In this document: positions 6,673 through 12,882 of the stretch, in pieces
Layout: each line of letters starts with the position of its first letter
Position numbering within the stretch: the stretch's first letter is position 1
NCBI GenBank assembly: GCA_937895975.1
Contig: CALBLG010000110.1
Location: forward strand, 1-12,882
Direction of reading: 5' to 3'
DNA: 12,882 bases
DNA from: an uncultured Slackia sp.
GTDB taxonomy: Bacteria > Actinomycetota > Coriobacteriia > Coriobacteriales > Eggerthellaceae
Translations under genes and position numbers: made by a program
The notes under the pieces: model-generated
The model's database searches: none
Seen by the model: only the letters and a program-made list of their open reading frames with translations
Told to the model about the DNA's origin: nothing

Positions 6673-8358
6673 CTACTGCTCTTTGTAGACGCCTGCGAGC
6701 TGCTCGCCCAAGCACTTGCCTTCAATCAGGCAGCGGCCATGGCTGTTGCCCTGGACATTGATCGGGTAGTCGTAGGCATACATGTTGCCCGAGCAGTTGC
6801 CGATGGCGTACAGGCCTTTGATGGGCTCGCCCTCGGCGTTCACGACCTCGAAGTTGTCGGAAATCGCGATGCCGCCGACAACGGCCAGCAGGCCGGGGGC
6901 AACCTTCGTGGCGTAGAAGGGGCCCTGTTCGATCGGGAACAGGAAGTGAGATTCCTTGTAGAAGTCGGTGTCTTCGCCCTTCTTGCAGATCTCGTTGTAG
7001 CGCTCGATGGTCTTCTTGGCCTCGTCGACATCCACATCGAGCTGAGCCAGCAGCTCGTCGATGGTGTCGGCGACCTTGTAGTTCTCGGGGGTCTTCTCGA
7101 CGCCTTCCTTCACCGTCTTGGCATGCGACGCCGACGCATCGGCCGCCGTGGTGCCCACAGCGCGGAAGGAATCCCAGAACATGCCGCCGCCGAACTCGAG
7201 CGACGCGGTGTTGTCGGCCTCGAAGTTCGAGTCGAAGATCGACCAGCAGTGGTCGTCGCCGCCGTTGACCATGGTGCCAACGCACTTGCCCTGAACCCAG
7301 GTGGCCTCGTTCATGAAGCGCTTGCCCTTCGGGTTCACGAACAAGAACGGGCCATGGTACATTGCTGCAGCCTGCGGGTGCATCATCGTGGGCCACGGGC
7401 CGTCCTGGAACGCGCCGCCAACCCACGCGGCCATGTTGTGGCCGTCGCCGGTGTTGCCCTGGTCAGAGCACAGGCGGGTCATAACCTTGTTCGCGATGGG
7501 GGCGAACTCGTCGATGTACTCGTCGTTGTAGCTCACGTCGCCTGTAGCCAGCACGACGCCCTTGGAGGCGTTGTACTGCACGTACTTGCCGTCCTCGTTC
7601 TTGCAGATGGCGCCCGTGACTTCGCCCTTGTCGTTGGTAACGAGCTGCTGGGCCGGCATGTTGTAGACCAGCTCGAAGTTGCCCGTTTCCTCGGCCTTGG
7701 CGATAAACAGGTACTCGATGTAGGTGGCGATGGAGATGGCCTCGTTTTCCTTGGCCAGGTTGCCGCCGAAGATCATGTGGTAGCAATCGATTTCAGGGTG
7801 CACGGTGGAGTTGGAGCCGACCGTGACCATGCACTTCGCGCCGTCAGACTCGGCCAGGTCGAGCAGCCAGTTCATGCAGCGCTCAGACTCGCGGAACCAC
7901 TTGGCGACCAGCGACTCGCGGCAGCGGTTGCCGCACGTGGAAACCCAGCGCTCCATCTCGATGGACTTGTCGAAGTGAATGTCCAGAGCGTCGAGGGCCT
8001 TCGAAGCGATGGCGCCCGTGCCGCCCACGCCGTGGCCGTTGGGCACGCCGTCTTTCTCGACCAAGGTGACCTTGGCACCGTTCTGTGCAGCGTTCAGCGC
8101 ACAGCAGGTTCCCGAGTAGCCAGCGCCGATGACGAGCACTTCGGTGTCGACGGTTTCGGCGATGTCTTTGATGGGTTCGGGGGCAACTTCCCAGGTGTGC
8201 TTCTTCTCGCCGGCAGCAGCGTCAGACTTGCTGCTCGAGCTCGACGAGCCGCCCGCGGGGCTGCAGCCGAACATGCCCAGTGCGGCCACGCCAGCGGCAG
8301 AAAGGGTTGCGCCCTTCAACAGATTGCGGCGAGAAATGCCCCTCTTCAATTCTTCCAT
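6673..8358 (-). CDS. Tat-exported FAD-dependent reductase (FrdA/urocanate-reductase-like)
   Basis: A 561-residue flavoprotein of the fumarate-reductase flavoprotein superfamily, probably reducing an organic electron acceptor outside the membrane. The N-terminus is a twin-arginine signal (SRRNLLKG, Arg10-Arg11), then a hydrophobic stretch and FGC at 30-32, which could be a lipobox, followed by a Ser-rich linker. The FAD Rossmann motif is VLVIGAGYSG at 74-83, with an acidic residue (Glu101) ending the second strand. KGKRFMNE at 344-351 resembles the region carrying the catalytic arginine of fumarate reductases. The C-terminus (GLYAIGNCSGN..., then GNSHGR) closes the FAD site. There is no CXXCH haem site, no FMN-binding domain and no 4Fe-4S motif, so electrons must come from a separate carrier. 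AGGAGG precedes the ATG. The LuxR-type gene upstream in the same direction is its likely regulator. The substrate cannot be read from the sequence. Confidence 0.93.
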   Translation of the reverse strand: MEELKRGISRRNLLKGATLSAAGVAALGMFGCSPAGGSSSSSSKSDAAAGEKKHTWEVAPEPIKDIAETVDTEVLVIGAGYSGTCCALNAAQNGAKVTLVEKDGVPNGHGVGGTGAIASKALDALDIHFDKSIEMERWVSTCGNRCRESLVAKWFRESERCMNWLLDLAESDGAKCMVTVGSNSTVHPEIDCYHMIFGGNLAKENEAISIATYIEYLFIAKAEETGNFELVYNMPAQQLVTNDKGEVTGAICKNEDGKYVQYNASKGVVLATGDVSYNDEYIDEFAPIANKVMTRLCSDQGNTGDGHNMAAWVGGAFQDGPWPTMMHPQAAAMYHGPFLFVNPKGKRFMNEATWVQGKCVGTMVNGGDDHCWSIFDSNFEADNTASLEFGGGMFWDSFRAVGTTAADASASHAKTVKEGVEKTPENYKVADTIDELLAQLDVDVDEAKKTIERYNEICKKGEDTDFYKESHFLFPIEQGPFYATKVAPGLLAVVGGIAISDNFEVVNAEGEPIKGLYAIGNCSGNMYAYDYPINVQGNSHGRCLIEGKCLGEQLAGVYKEQ

Positions 8359-8704
8359 GGTTCCCTCCTAATGGAATCCCTTGGGATGCCGTGGCGGGAA
8401 AAGAACCCCGAATGGCGTGCGACGAAACCGCCCGATGCGGCCGCGCGCTCGTTTGCTTCGCAGGCATGCCCTCCCCGACATGGCACCTGCACCCTCCCTG
8501 GATGCGATGGCGAAACCTTAGCGCGTCTTGGCTGTGCCGCGCACCACATATTATGGGTTGTTTTGTTATTTTCGCAGGTCAATGATGGGTGTGTGGTAGC
8601 GAGAAATACAACGGCGCCCCAGAAATTGCCGTGTTTTGCCTTGCGAAACGCAGCCGCGCCCAAAGCGATTCCGCACACCCGAAACCGTCAAGCGGCGATA
8701 TGCG
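8359..8704 (-). promoter_or_regulatory. 346-bp leader of the reductase gene
   Basis: No gene is supported in this stretch. On the minus strand, TTGACC (8577-8582) and CATAAT (8550-8555) resemble promoter boxes, but their spacing is 21 nt. A regulated, activator-dependent promoter is possible; the leader would then be about 190 nt. An imperfect palindrome at 8373-8390 (GGAATCCC-TT-GGGATGCC, one mismatch) lies just above the ribosome site and might be an operator or a hairpin affecting translation. No clear terminator for the regulator gene is seen. Confidence 0.35.
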
Positions 8705-10402
8705 TTACCCGTTTAACAGGTCGATGAGCTCTTGTTTGGAATGGATGTCCAGCTTTCGATAGATGTTCTTCGTGTGCCCGCGCACCGTGTTTTCGGAAAT
8801 GAACAAGCGACGAGCGATGGCCGCGACCGTGTTGCCCTGACGCATGAGGTCGGCCACCTCGCGCTCGCGAGCGGAAAGCGGGTCGGGCAGGCTAAGGGCA
8901 TTCAGGCGATCGTCAAGCGTGACGGGCGCAAAAGGCGCCACTGAATTCGAGGCGGAGGCTTCAGCTGAAGCGAGCGCCGCATTGCCGTCATCCGCTTCGA
9001 CATTCAAGGGAACCGAGCTTGGCGCCGGCAATCCAACCGATGCATTCGCATCAGTCGGAACATCAGAGCGAGCGTCCATGGAGCGCCCAGAATCGGCGAA
9101 GGTCGAAACGGCAGCTCCATTGCCGAAGCCTTCGTTGTGCGGCAGCACGCTTTCCGCCGCCTCTTCGGCAGAATGCGAACCCGTCACCTCCTGCGTCGCC
9201 CGGGCCTTGCCTCCCGCCGATACCACTTTGGATGGCGCGGCCGTAACGGCGCGGCGCACCTCTCCCCTATTGCGGCCCAGGCTCGCCAGAAACAAGGCGG
9301 CAGCCAACACGTATACGCATACGAACAGCACATCGACCACCAGCGTGAAATCGAGCACCGTGCGCGCGGCGGCGAACTGGCCCACCGCATCGCCCAGCAG
9401 TAGGCTCACAAGCGTCGGCGCCACGCACAGCGCATAGACCAGCGACGAATCCATGGCCTTGCGGCTGGCATAAGCCGCGCATGTGATGAGCAGCAGCAGA
9501 TTCACCACTTCGAAGCCGAACATCGTGCAGGCAGACACGGCGCCGAGCCATTCGCGGCCCAAGAATGTCGGAATAAGAAAAACGCCTGTTACCAGGGGGA
9601 ATAAGACTTGGTACACACGCAGCATATCGAAGCCTCGCTCGGTGAACAATTCGATGGCCGTTACCACCAGCGTGGCGCAACTCATGCCCAGCATAATGGC
9701 CTCGAACGAACCGAAGCCGCCTTGCGGCACTACATAGCCGATCATCTTCCACACGAAGCCGATGGCGCACACGCAAAACACCGGGCGCCCCATATCGCGC
9801 AGCAGCATGCGGCGACGTTCACGCGTAACCGGTTCAACTTCGTACGGAACCACCTCGGCCAAGCTCAGGCGCAGCGTCCACGCGCCCAACGCAGGCAGCA
9901 CGATAACGCCGCACACCACAAGCCATTCGGCGGGCAGCATGCCAACCACCATGCACAGCACCACCGAACACAGCGCCGAAAGCGGGATGTACACCGTGGT
10001 GCGCGATGTGCCCTCCGATGCGAAGAAGCTTTGCCACATCACGAAGAACGCGCCTTGCGAGCCGCCAACCAGCAACGCCGCGACGATGACCGAGATAGCC
10101 GAAAAGTCGGCCAGGAAGAACGCCAAGTAATACAGAAGCGAGCCCGCGGCCAGCGCGATGCCGGCGATATAGGCCGATTCGGGGGAATACGGCTTGCTGC
10201 CGCGCCTTACCGAGAGCATCGCGGCAACCACGACCGCCGCAATGGTAGCCACTTGCTTGCCCACCGAGAATGCAGTGCTCGCGAATGCCAGCTCGTCTGC
10301 GGGGGTCAAAAGCGCCACGAACGTGACAGCCCAAAAGAAACAAAAGCCCAAGTGGTACCACTTCAGGCCCTTCACTAAGCCCCTCGCCTGCGCAACCGAC
10401 AT
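8705..10402 (-). CDS. Membrane-embedded LuxR-type transcriptional regulator (12 TM + HTH)
   Basis: A 565-residue regulator. About 12 hydrophobic helices span residues 16-375 (for example 16-32, 42-63, 78-98, 101-121, 136-155, 160-178, 209-225, 236-252, 263-280, 286-308, 320-337, 350-374), in two halves separated by a charged loop (EPVTRERRRMLLRDMG). Residues 380-505 are an unusually long Ala/Ser/Thr/Glu-rich linker. Residues 507-565 are a classic LuxR/GerE helix-turn-helix (LSAREREVADLM, ISENTVRGHTKNIYRKLDI). Such proteins are abundant in Eggerthellaceae beside respiratory flavoproteins and are thought to sense the substrate through the membrane part; the target here is inferred to be the reductase 346 bp downstream. 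I moved the start to the ATG at 10402, which has GGGAGG 5 nt upstream. A longer frame to 10519 would force a 33-bp palindrome into coding sequence. Confidence 0.92.
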   Translation of the reverse strand: MSVAQARGLVKGLKWYHLGFCFFWAVTFVALLTPADELAFASTAFSVGKQVATIAAVVVAAMLSVRRGSKPYSPESAYIAGIALAAGSLLYYLAFFLADFSAISVIVAALLVGGSQGAFFVMWQSFFASEGTSRTTVYIPLSALCSVVLCMVVGMLPAEWLVVCGVIVLPALGAWTLRLSLAEVVPYEVEPVTRERRRMLLRDMGRPVFCVCAIGFVWKMIGYVVPQGGFGSFEAIMLGMSCATLVVTAIELFTERGFDMLRVYQVLFPLVTGVFLIPTFLGREWLGAVSACTMFGFEVVNLLLLITCAAYASRKAMDSSLVYALCVAPTLVSLLLGDAVGQFAAARTVLDFTLVVDVLFVCVYVLAAALFLASLGRNRGEVRRAVTAAPSKVVSAGGKARATQEVTGSHSAEEAAESVLPHNEGFGNGAAVSTFADSGRSMDARSDVPTDANASVGLPAPSSVPLNVEADDGNAALASAEASASNSVAPFAPVTLDDRLNALSLPDPLSAREREVADLMRQGNTVAAIARRLFISENTVRGHTKNIYRKLDIHSKQELIDLLNG

Positions 10403-10407
10403 GCGCG

Positions 10408-10413
10408 CCTCCC
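10408..10413 (-). promoter_or_regulatory. Ribosome binding site deciding the regulator start
   Basis: GGGAGG on the minus strand, 5 nt before the ATG at 10402. No comparable site precedes the in-frame upstream Met codons at 10519 and 10510. Confidence 0.7.
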
Positions 10414-10441
10414 TCAATTTCCTCCCCAGAAAACGTGCCCC

Positions 10442-10447
10442 ATCATA
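10442..10447 (-). promoter_or_regulatory. Possible -10 box of the regulator gene
   Basis: TATGAT on the minus strand, 39 nt before the chosen ATG. No good -35 is found at the right distance. The 33-bp palindrome covers the place where it would be, which would suit control by a protein bound there. Confidence 0.35.
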
Positions 10448-10452
10448 GCAAA

Positions 10453-10485
10453 ACTGGGTCAAAGGGACAGTCCCTTTGACCCAGT
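10453..10485. repeat. 33-bp perfect palindrome
   Basis: Sixteen-base arms (ACTGGGTCAAAGGGAC and its complement) around a single central A, without any mismatch. On the minus strand the hairpin is followed by TTTT, so it could terminate purH transcripts; it also overlaps the likely -35 region of the regulator gene. From memory, palindromes of the type GGGTCAAAGGGAC/GTCCCTTTGACCC recur in many bacterial genomes, so it may be a dispersed extragenic repeat rather than a dedicated operator. Confidence 0.75.
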
Positions 10486-10515
10486 AATTAGATGGTACAA
10501 AAAGCCACATTCGCA

Positions 10516-10668
10516 CCAAAAGTCAGCGAGCGACAATCTGGCGAGTCAGATTGGGCTGAAAGAGGAGCGAAGCGTAGCAGCGCTACGTGAGCGACGATTG
10601 AAGCCCAAGCCGGCCGCCAGATTGCCGCGCAGCGTCGGCGGTTAGCGCCGTTCGGCAGAACGGCGCAA
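10516..10668 (-). repeat. Structured repeat, copy B (inverted relative to copy A)
   Basis: Same plan as copy A (6494-6645) read on the minus strand. The outer hairpin is GCGCCGTTC-TGCC-GAACGGCGC (10645-10666). The outer stem CAATCTGGCG/CGCCAGATTG (10615-10624 with 10534-10543) is a perfect 10 bp, and the inner stem TTGGGCT/AGCCCAA (10602-10608 with 10551-10557) a perfect 7 bp. The 36-nt core (10562-10597) matches copy A at 35 of 36 bases. Stem sequences differ from copy A although pairing is kept. CAATCTG/CAGATTG (10534-10540 with 10547-10553) offers an alternative fold. The outer edge is 4 nt from the purH stop codon. Confidence 0.8.
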
Positions 10669-10672
10669 CCCC

Positions 10673-12265
10673 TTAATGACGGAAGTGGCGATACCCCGTG
10701 AACACCATGGCGATGCCGTGCTCATCGCAGGCTTGGATGTTTTCTTCGTCGCGGATGGAGCCACCAGGCTGGATGATGGCGGTCACGCCGAAGCTGGCCA
10801 ACGTGTCAACATTGTCGCGGAACGGGAAGAACGCGTCGCTCGCCGCAACCAAGTTCTTCGCCTCGATGCCCATGCGCTCGCACGCCTCGTGCGCGCGCTC
10901 GCCGGCAAGTCGGCCCGAATCCACACGATTCGGCTGACCAGGACCCATGCCGATGCCCGCATGATTCTTCGAAATCAAGATGGCGTTGGACTTCACGCCC
11001 TTGCACACCTTCCACGCAAACATCAGCTCGTCCATCTCGGCCTCGGTAGGCTTGCGCTTGGTGGGTACGGTGAACGTGTCGGGCGTTTCGGTTACGGCAT
11101 CGGCCGTCTGCGCTAGAATGCCGCCGTCGACCGAGCGATACTCGGTGCGGCTGGGCGCGTCCACGCCGCCGGTGCGCAGCACGCGCATGTTCTTCTTCTT
11201 TTGCAGCAGCTCAAGCGCGGCCGGCTCGTAATCGGGAGCGATCATGACCTCGACAAACTGCTTGTTCTCGTTCATGTGCTCGATCATCTCAAGCGTGACC
11301 TGCACGTTTGCCGCAATAATGCCGCCGAACGCACTCTTCGGGTCACACGCGAACGCCTTGTCGTAAGCCTCGGCCACCGTAGCCGCCGTCGCGGAACCGC
11401 AGGGATTTTGGTGCTTCAAAATAACCACGGCGGGCTCGGTGAATTCACGGGCGAGCGTCCAGCACGCATCGGTGTCGAGAATATTGTTGTACGAAAGTTC
11501 CTTGCCGTTGAGCTGTTCGGCGTTCACCAAACTATGCGCGTCGGCATCGGGAAGACGATAGAATGCGGCGCTCTGGTGCGGATTCTCGCCATAACGCAGA
11601 TCTTGCTGCTTTTCCAAATGGAGGTCGATAGTCGCGGGGGTTTCCTCAGCGAAATCGGCCTTGCCGTTGAGCTGTTCGCCCATCCACGCGGCAATCGCGC
11701 CATCGTAGGCATTCGTGGTTTCAAACACTTTCAACGCCAGCTTCGCGCGCGTCTCGCGCGTGGTGGCGCCGCCGTTGGCGCGCATTTCCTCAAGAATAGC
11801 GTCGTAAGTGGAGGGCTCGGTGACTACGGCCACGCTTTCGAAGTTCTTCGCGGCGCTGCGCAGCATCGACGGACCACCGATGTCGATGTTTTCGATGCAC
11901 GTGCCGAAATCGGCGCCCGAAGCGACGGTTTTCTCGAAGGCGTACAGATTCACGACCACCATGTCGATCATCTTGATGCCATGCTCGGCGGCTTCCGCCA
12001 TATGCTTGGGGTTGTCGCGCTTGGCGAGCAGGCCGCCGTGCACCATGGGATGCAGCGTTTTCACGCGGCCGTCCATCATTTCGGGGAAGTTCGTCACCGC
12101 GTCGATGGGAGTGACGTCCACGCCAGCCTCGGCGATGACCTTCGCCGTGCCGCCCGTCGAAATGATCTCGGCGCCAAATTCCTCGTGCAGTGCGCGCGCG
12201 AACTCCACAACGCCCGTTTTGTCGGTTACAGAAACCAGAACGCGTTTAACCTGGGGGTTAGTCAC
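10673..12265 (-). CDS. purH: Bifunctional AICAR formyltransferase/IMP cyclohydrolase
   Basis: Catalyses the last two steps of de novo purine synthesis: formyl transfer from 10-formyl-THF to AICAR, then ring closure to IMP, in the cytoplasm. At 530 residues it is full length. The N-terminal MGS-like cyclohydrolase domain shows VLVSVTDKTGV at 9-19, STGGTAK at 36-42, DGRVKTLHP at 65-73 and DIGGPSMLRSAAKN at 128-141. The formyltransferase domain has RYGENPHQ (224-231), the catalytic Lys-His in LKHQNPCG (284-290), SAFGGIIAAN (311-320), and ends FFPFRDNVD...IIQPGGSIRD...TGYRHFRH. I start at the GTG at 12265, which has AAGGAG 5 nt upstream; longer in-frame ATGs at 12280 and 12292 would place that site inside the gene. 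Repeat copy B begins right after the stop. Confidence 0.97.
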   Translation of the reverse strand: MTNPQVKRVLVSVTDKTGVVEFARALHEEFGAEIISTGGTAKVIAEAGVDVTPIDAVTNFPEMMDGRVKTLHPMVHGGLLAKRDNPKHMAEAAEHGIKMIDMVVVNLYAFEKTVASGADFGTCIENIDIGGPSMLRSAAKNFESVAVVTEPSTYDAILEEMRANGGATTRETRAKLALKVFETTNAYDGAIAAWMGEQLNGKADFAEETPATIDLHLEKQQDLRYGENPHQSAAFYRLPDADAHSLVNAEQLNGKELSYNNILDTDACWTLAREFTEPAVVILKHQNPCGSATAATVAEAYDKAFACDPKSAFGGIIAANVQVTLEMIEHMNENKQFVEVMIAPDYEPAALELLQKKKNMRVLRTGGVDAPSRTEYRSVDGGILAQTADAVTETPDTFTVPTKRKPTEAEMDELMFAWKVCKGVKSNAILISKNHAGIGMGPGQPNRVDSGRLAGERAHEACERMGIEAKNLVAASDAFFPFRDNVDTLASFGVTAIIQPGGSIRDEENIQACDEHGIAMVFTGYRHFRH

Positions 12266-12270
12266 GTTAG

Positions 12271-12276
12271 CTCCTT
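12271..12276 (-). promoter_or_regulatory. Ribosome binding site deciding a GTG start for purH
   Basis: AAGGAG on the minus strand, 5 nt before GTG at 12265. Homologues from memory begin close to the resulting TNPQVKRVLVSVTDK. Confidence 0.7.
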
Positions 12277-12361
12277 CCATGTTCCGTCCCATTTTTTCTT
12301 ACCTTATCAAGCAAACCGCCAGCCTGCGCACTCGCGTTTGCAAACGGGCGAAAAAGCCGCA

Positions 12362-12882
12362 TTATCTGCCCAAGCTGGCCTCGTGCTTTGCACGCGCGGC
12401 TTCGGAATAATTCTGCTTGTAACGCTCGTCGACAAGCTCGGCCACAATGGCAATCGCAAGCTCGGCTGGCGTTTTTGCGCCGAATTTCAAACCGATGGGG
12501 CGCTTGATGCGCCTCCAGCCTTCTTCGGTGTAACCTTTTGAAAGCACCAGGTCATGTACGGTATCATTTTTACCCTTACAACCCATCATGCCTATATAGT
12601 GCAAATTGTGCTTTAATGCCCAAACGCATGCATCGGGGTCAAACATATGCCCGCGCGTCAGCACGCACGCATAGTCGCCCGGCGACGGCTCGATTTCGGC
12701 AAGCCCGTCGAAATTGCCGCCGACGAGCAGCACGCGTCGCGCATTGGGGAAACGCTCTTCCGAGATGTAGGCGGGGTCGTAGTCGATTGCCACCACGTCG
12801 AAGCCCACATGGTGCGCGAGCGCCGCCACCTCGGCCGATGCGTCAGTCGCGCCCAAAGCCATACACGCACTTTGTCGAACAG
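12362..12882 (-). CDS. XdhC/CoxI-family protein, 5' part outside window
   Basis: C-terminal 172 residues of a gene open to the window edge. XdhC-family proteins bind molybdenum cofactor and help insert it, in sulfurated form, into xanthine-dehydrogenase-type hydroxylases. Visible are a Rossmann-like unit (VGFDVVAIDYDPAYISEERFP), a GNFDGL-type segment, VLTRGHMFDPDACVWAL, and the family's C-terminal signature YIGMMGCKGKNDTV...RIKRPIGLKFGAKTPAELAIAIVAELV. The first beta-turn motif reads ALGATDASAEV where the family usually has a GGGHVA-type loop, so nucleotide binding may be altered. An internal ATG at 12862 lacks a good ribosome site, so I treat the gene as partial. It lies 96 nt before purH. 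A molybdenum hydroxylase or its maturation genes may lie beyond the edge. Confidence 0.85.
   Translation of the reverse strand, partial: VRQSACMALGATDASAEVAALAHHVGFDVVAIDYDPAYISEERFPNARRVLLVGGNFDGLAEIEPSPGDYACVLTRGHMFDPDACVWALKHNLHYIGMMGCKGKNDTVHDLVLSKGYTEEGWRRIKRPIGLKFGAKTPAELAIAIVAELVDERYKQNYSEAARAKHEASLGR

Noticed and set aside
6295..8727. An 810-codon open frame on the plus strand across the reductase gene
   Set aside because: It is antisense to a clearly recognisable flavoprotein, has no family motifs and reflects GC-rich codon bias.
10403..10519. A 39-residue N-terminal extension of the LuxR regulator
   Set aside because: It would translate through the 33-bp palindrome, lacks a good ribosome site and has no family resemblance; the ATG at 10402 has GGGAGG.
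12305..12360. A terminator between the XdhC-like gene and purH
   Set aside because: CGTTTGCAAACG is palindromic but short and not followed by a T-run on the minus strand.

Overview
The window is GC-rich bacterial DNA, and every convincing gene lies on the minus strand. It most likely comes from a gut-type Eggerthellaceae (class Coriobacteriia). Three things point there: a Tat-exported FrdA-like flavoprotein beside a regulator that fuses a 12-helix membrane domain to a LuxR helix-turn-helix, a pairing typical of that family; a Gram-positive-type Hsp70 without the proteobacterial insertion near residue 80; and the overall codon bias. The genus cannot be fixed from this sequence.

Read in the direction of transcription (high to low coordinates), the layout is as follows. 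The end of an XdhC-family gene (12362-12882, cut by the window) is followed by purH (10673-12265, GTG start). Next is an intergenic stretch with a structured repeat (copy B) and a 33-bp perfect palindrome. Then come the membrane LuxR regulator (8705-10402), a 346-bp leader, the flavoprotein reductase (6673-8358), a second inverted copy of the repeat (copy A), a small coiled-coil protein (5938-6420), aspS (4068-5846) with its terminator, a 147-bp inverted-repeat element, a two-helix zinc-ribbon membrane protein (3274-3690), and a tight three-gene chaperone operon: a DUF5685-like protein (2223-3125), a J-domain protein (1358-2212) and an Hsp70 (1339 to beyond position 1).

Two features stand out. 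First, the regulator-reductase pair sits between housekeeping genes (purH on one side, aspS on the other) and is bracketed by two about 152-bp repeats in inverted orientation. The two copies share a nearly invariant 36-nt core and a 9-bp hairpin. The stems around the core differ in sequence between copies but keep their base pairing, which suggests selection on structure. The cassette may therefore be a mobile, acquired or invertible respiratory module. Second, the Hsp70 is paired not with grpE/dnaJ but with a non-DnaJ J-protein, which has a glycine/tyrosine-rich linker and a Cys-rich tail, and with a Cys- and Asp-motif-containing alpha-helical protein. This looks like a dedicated, poorly described chaperone system.

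The likely working picture is this. The membrane regulator senses a small molecule and switches on the exported flavoprotein, which uses an organic compound as an electron acceptor. The housekeeping genes supply purines (PurH) and charged tRNA (AspRS, possibly non-discriminating). The downstream operon serves a specialised protein-folding or cofactor-related task.
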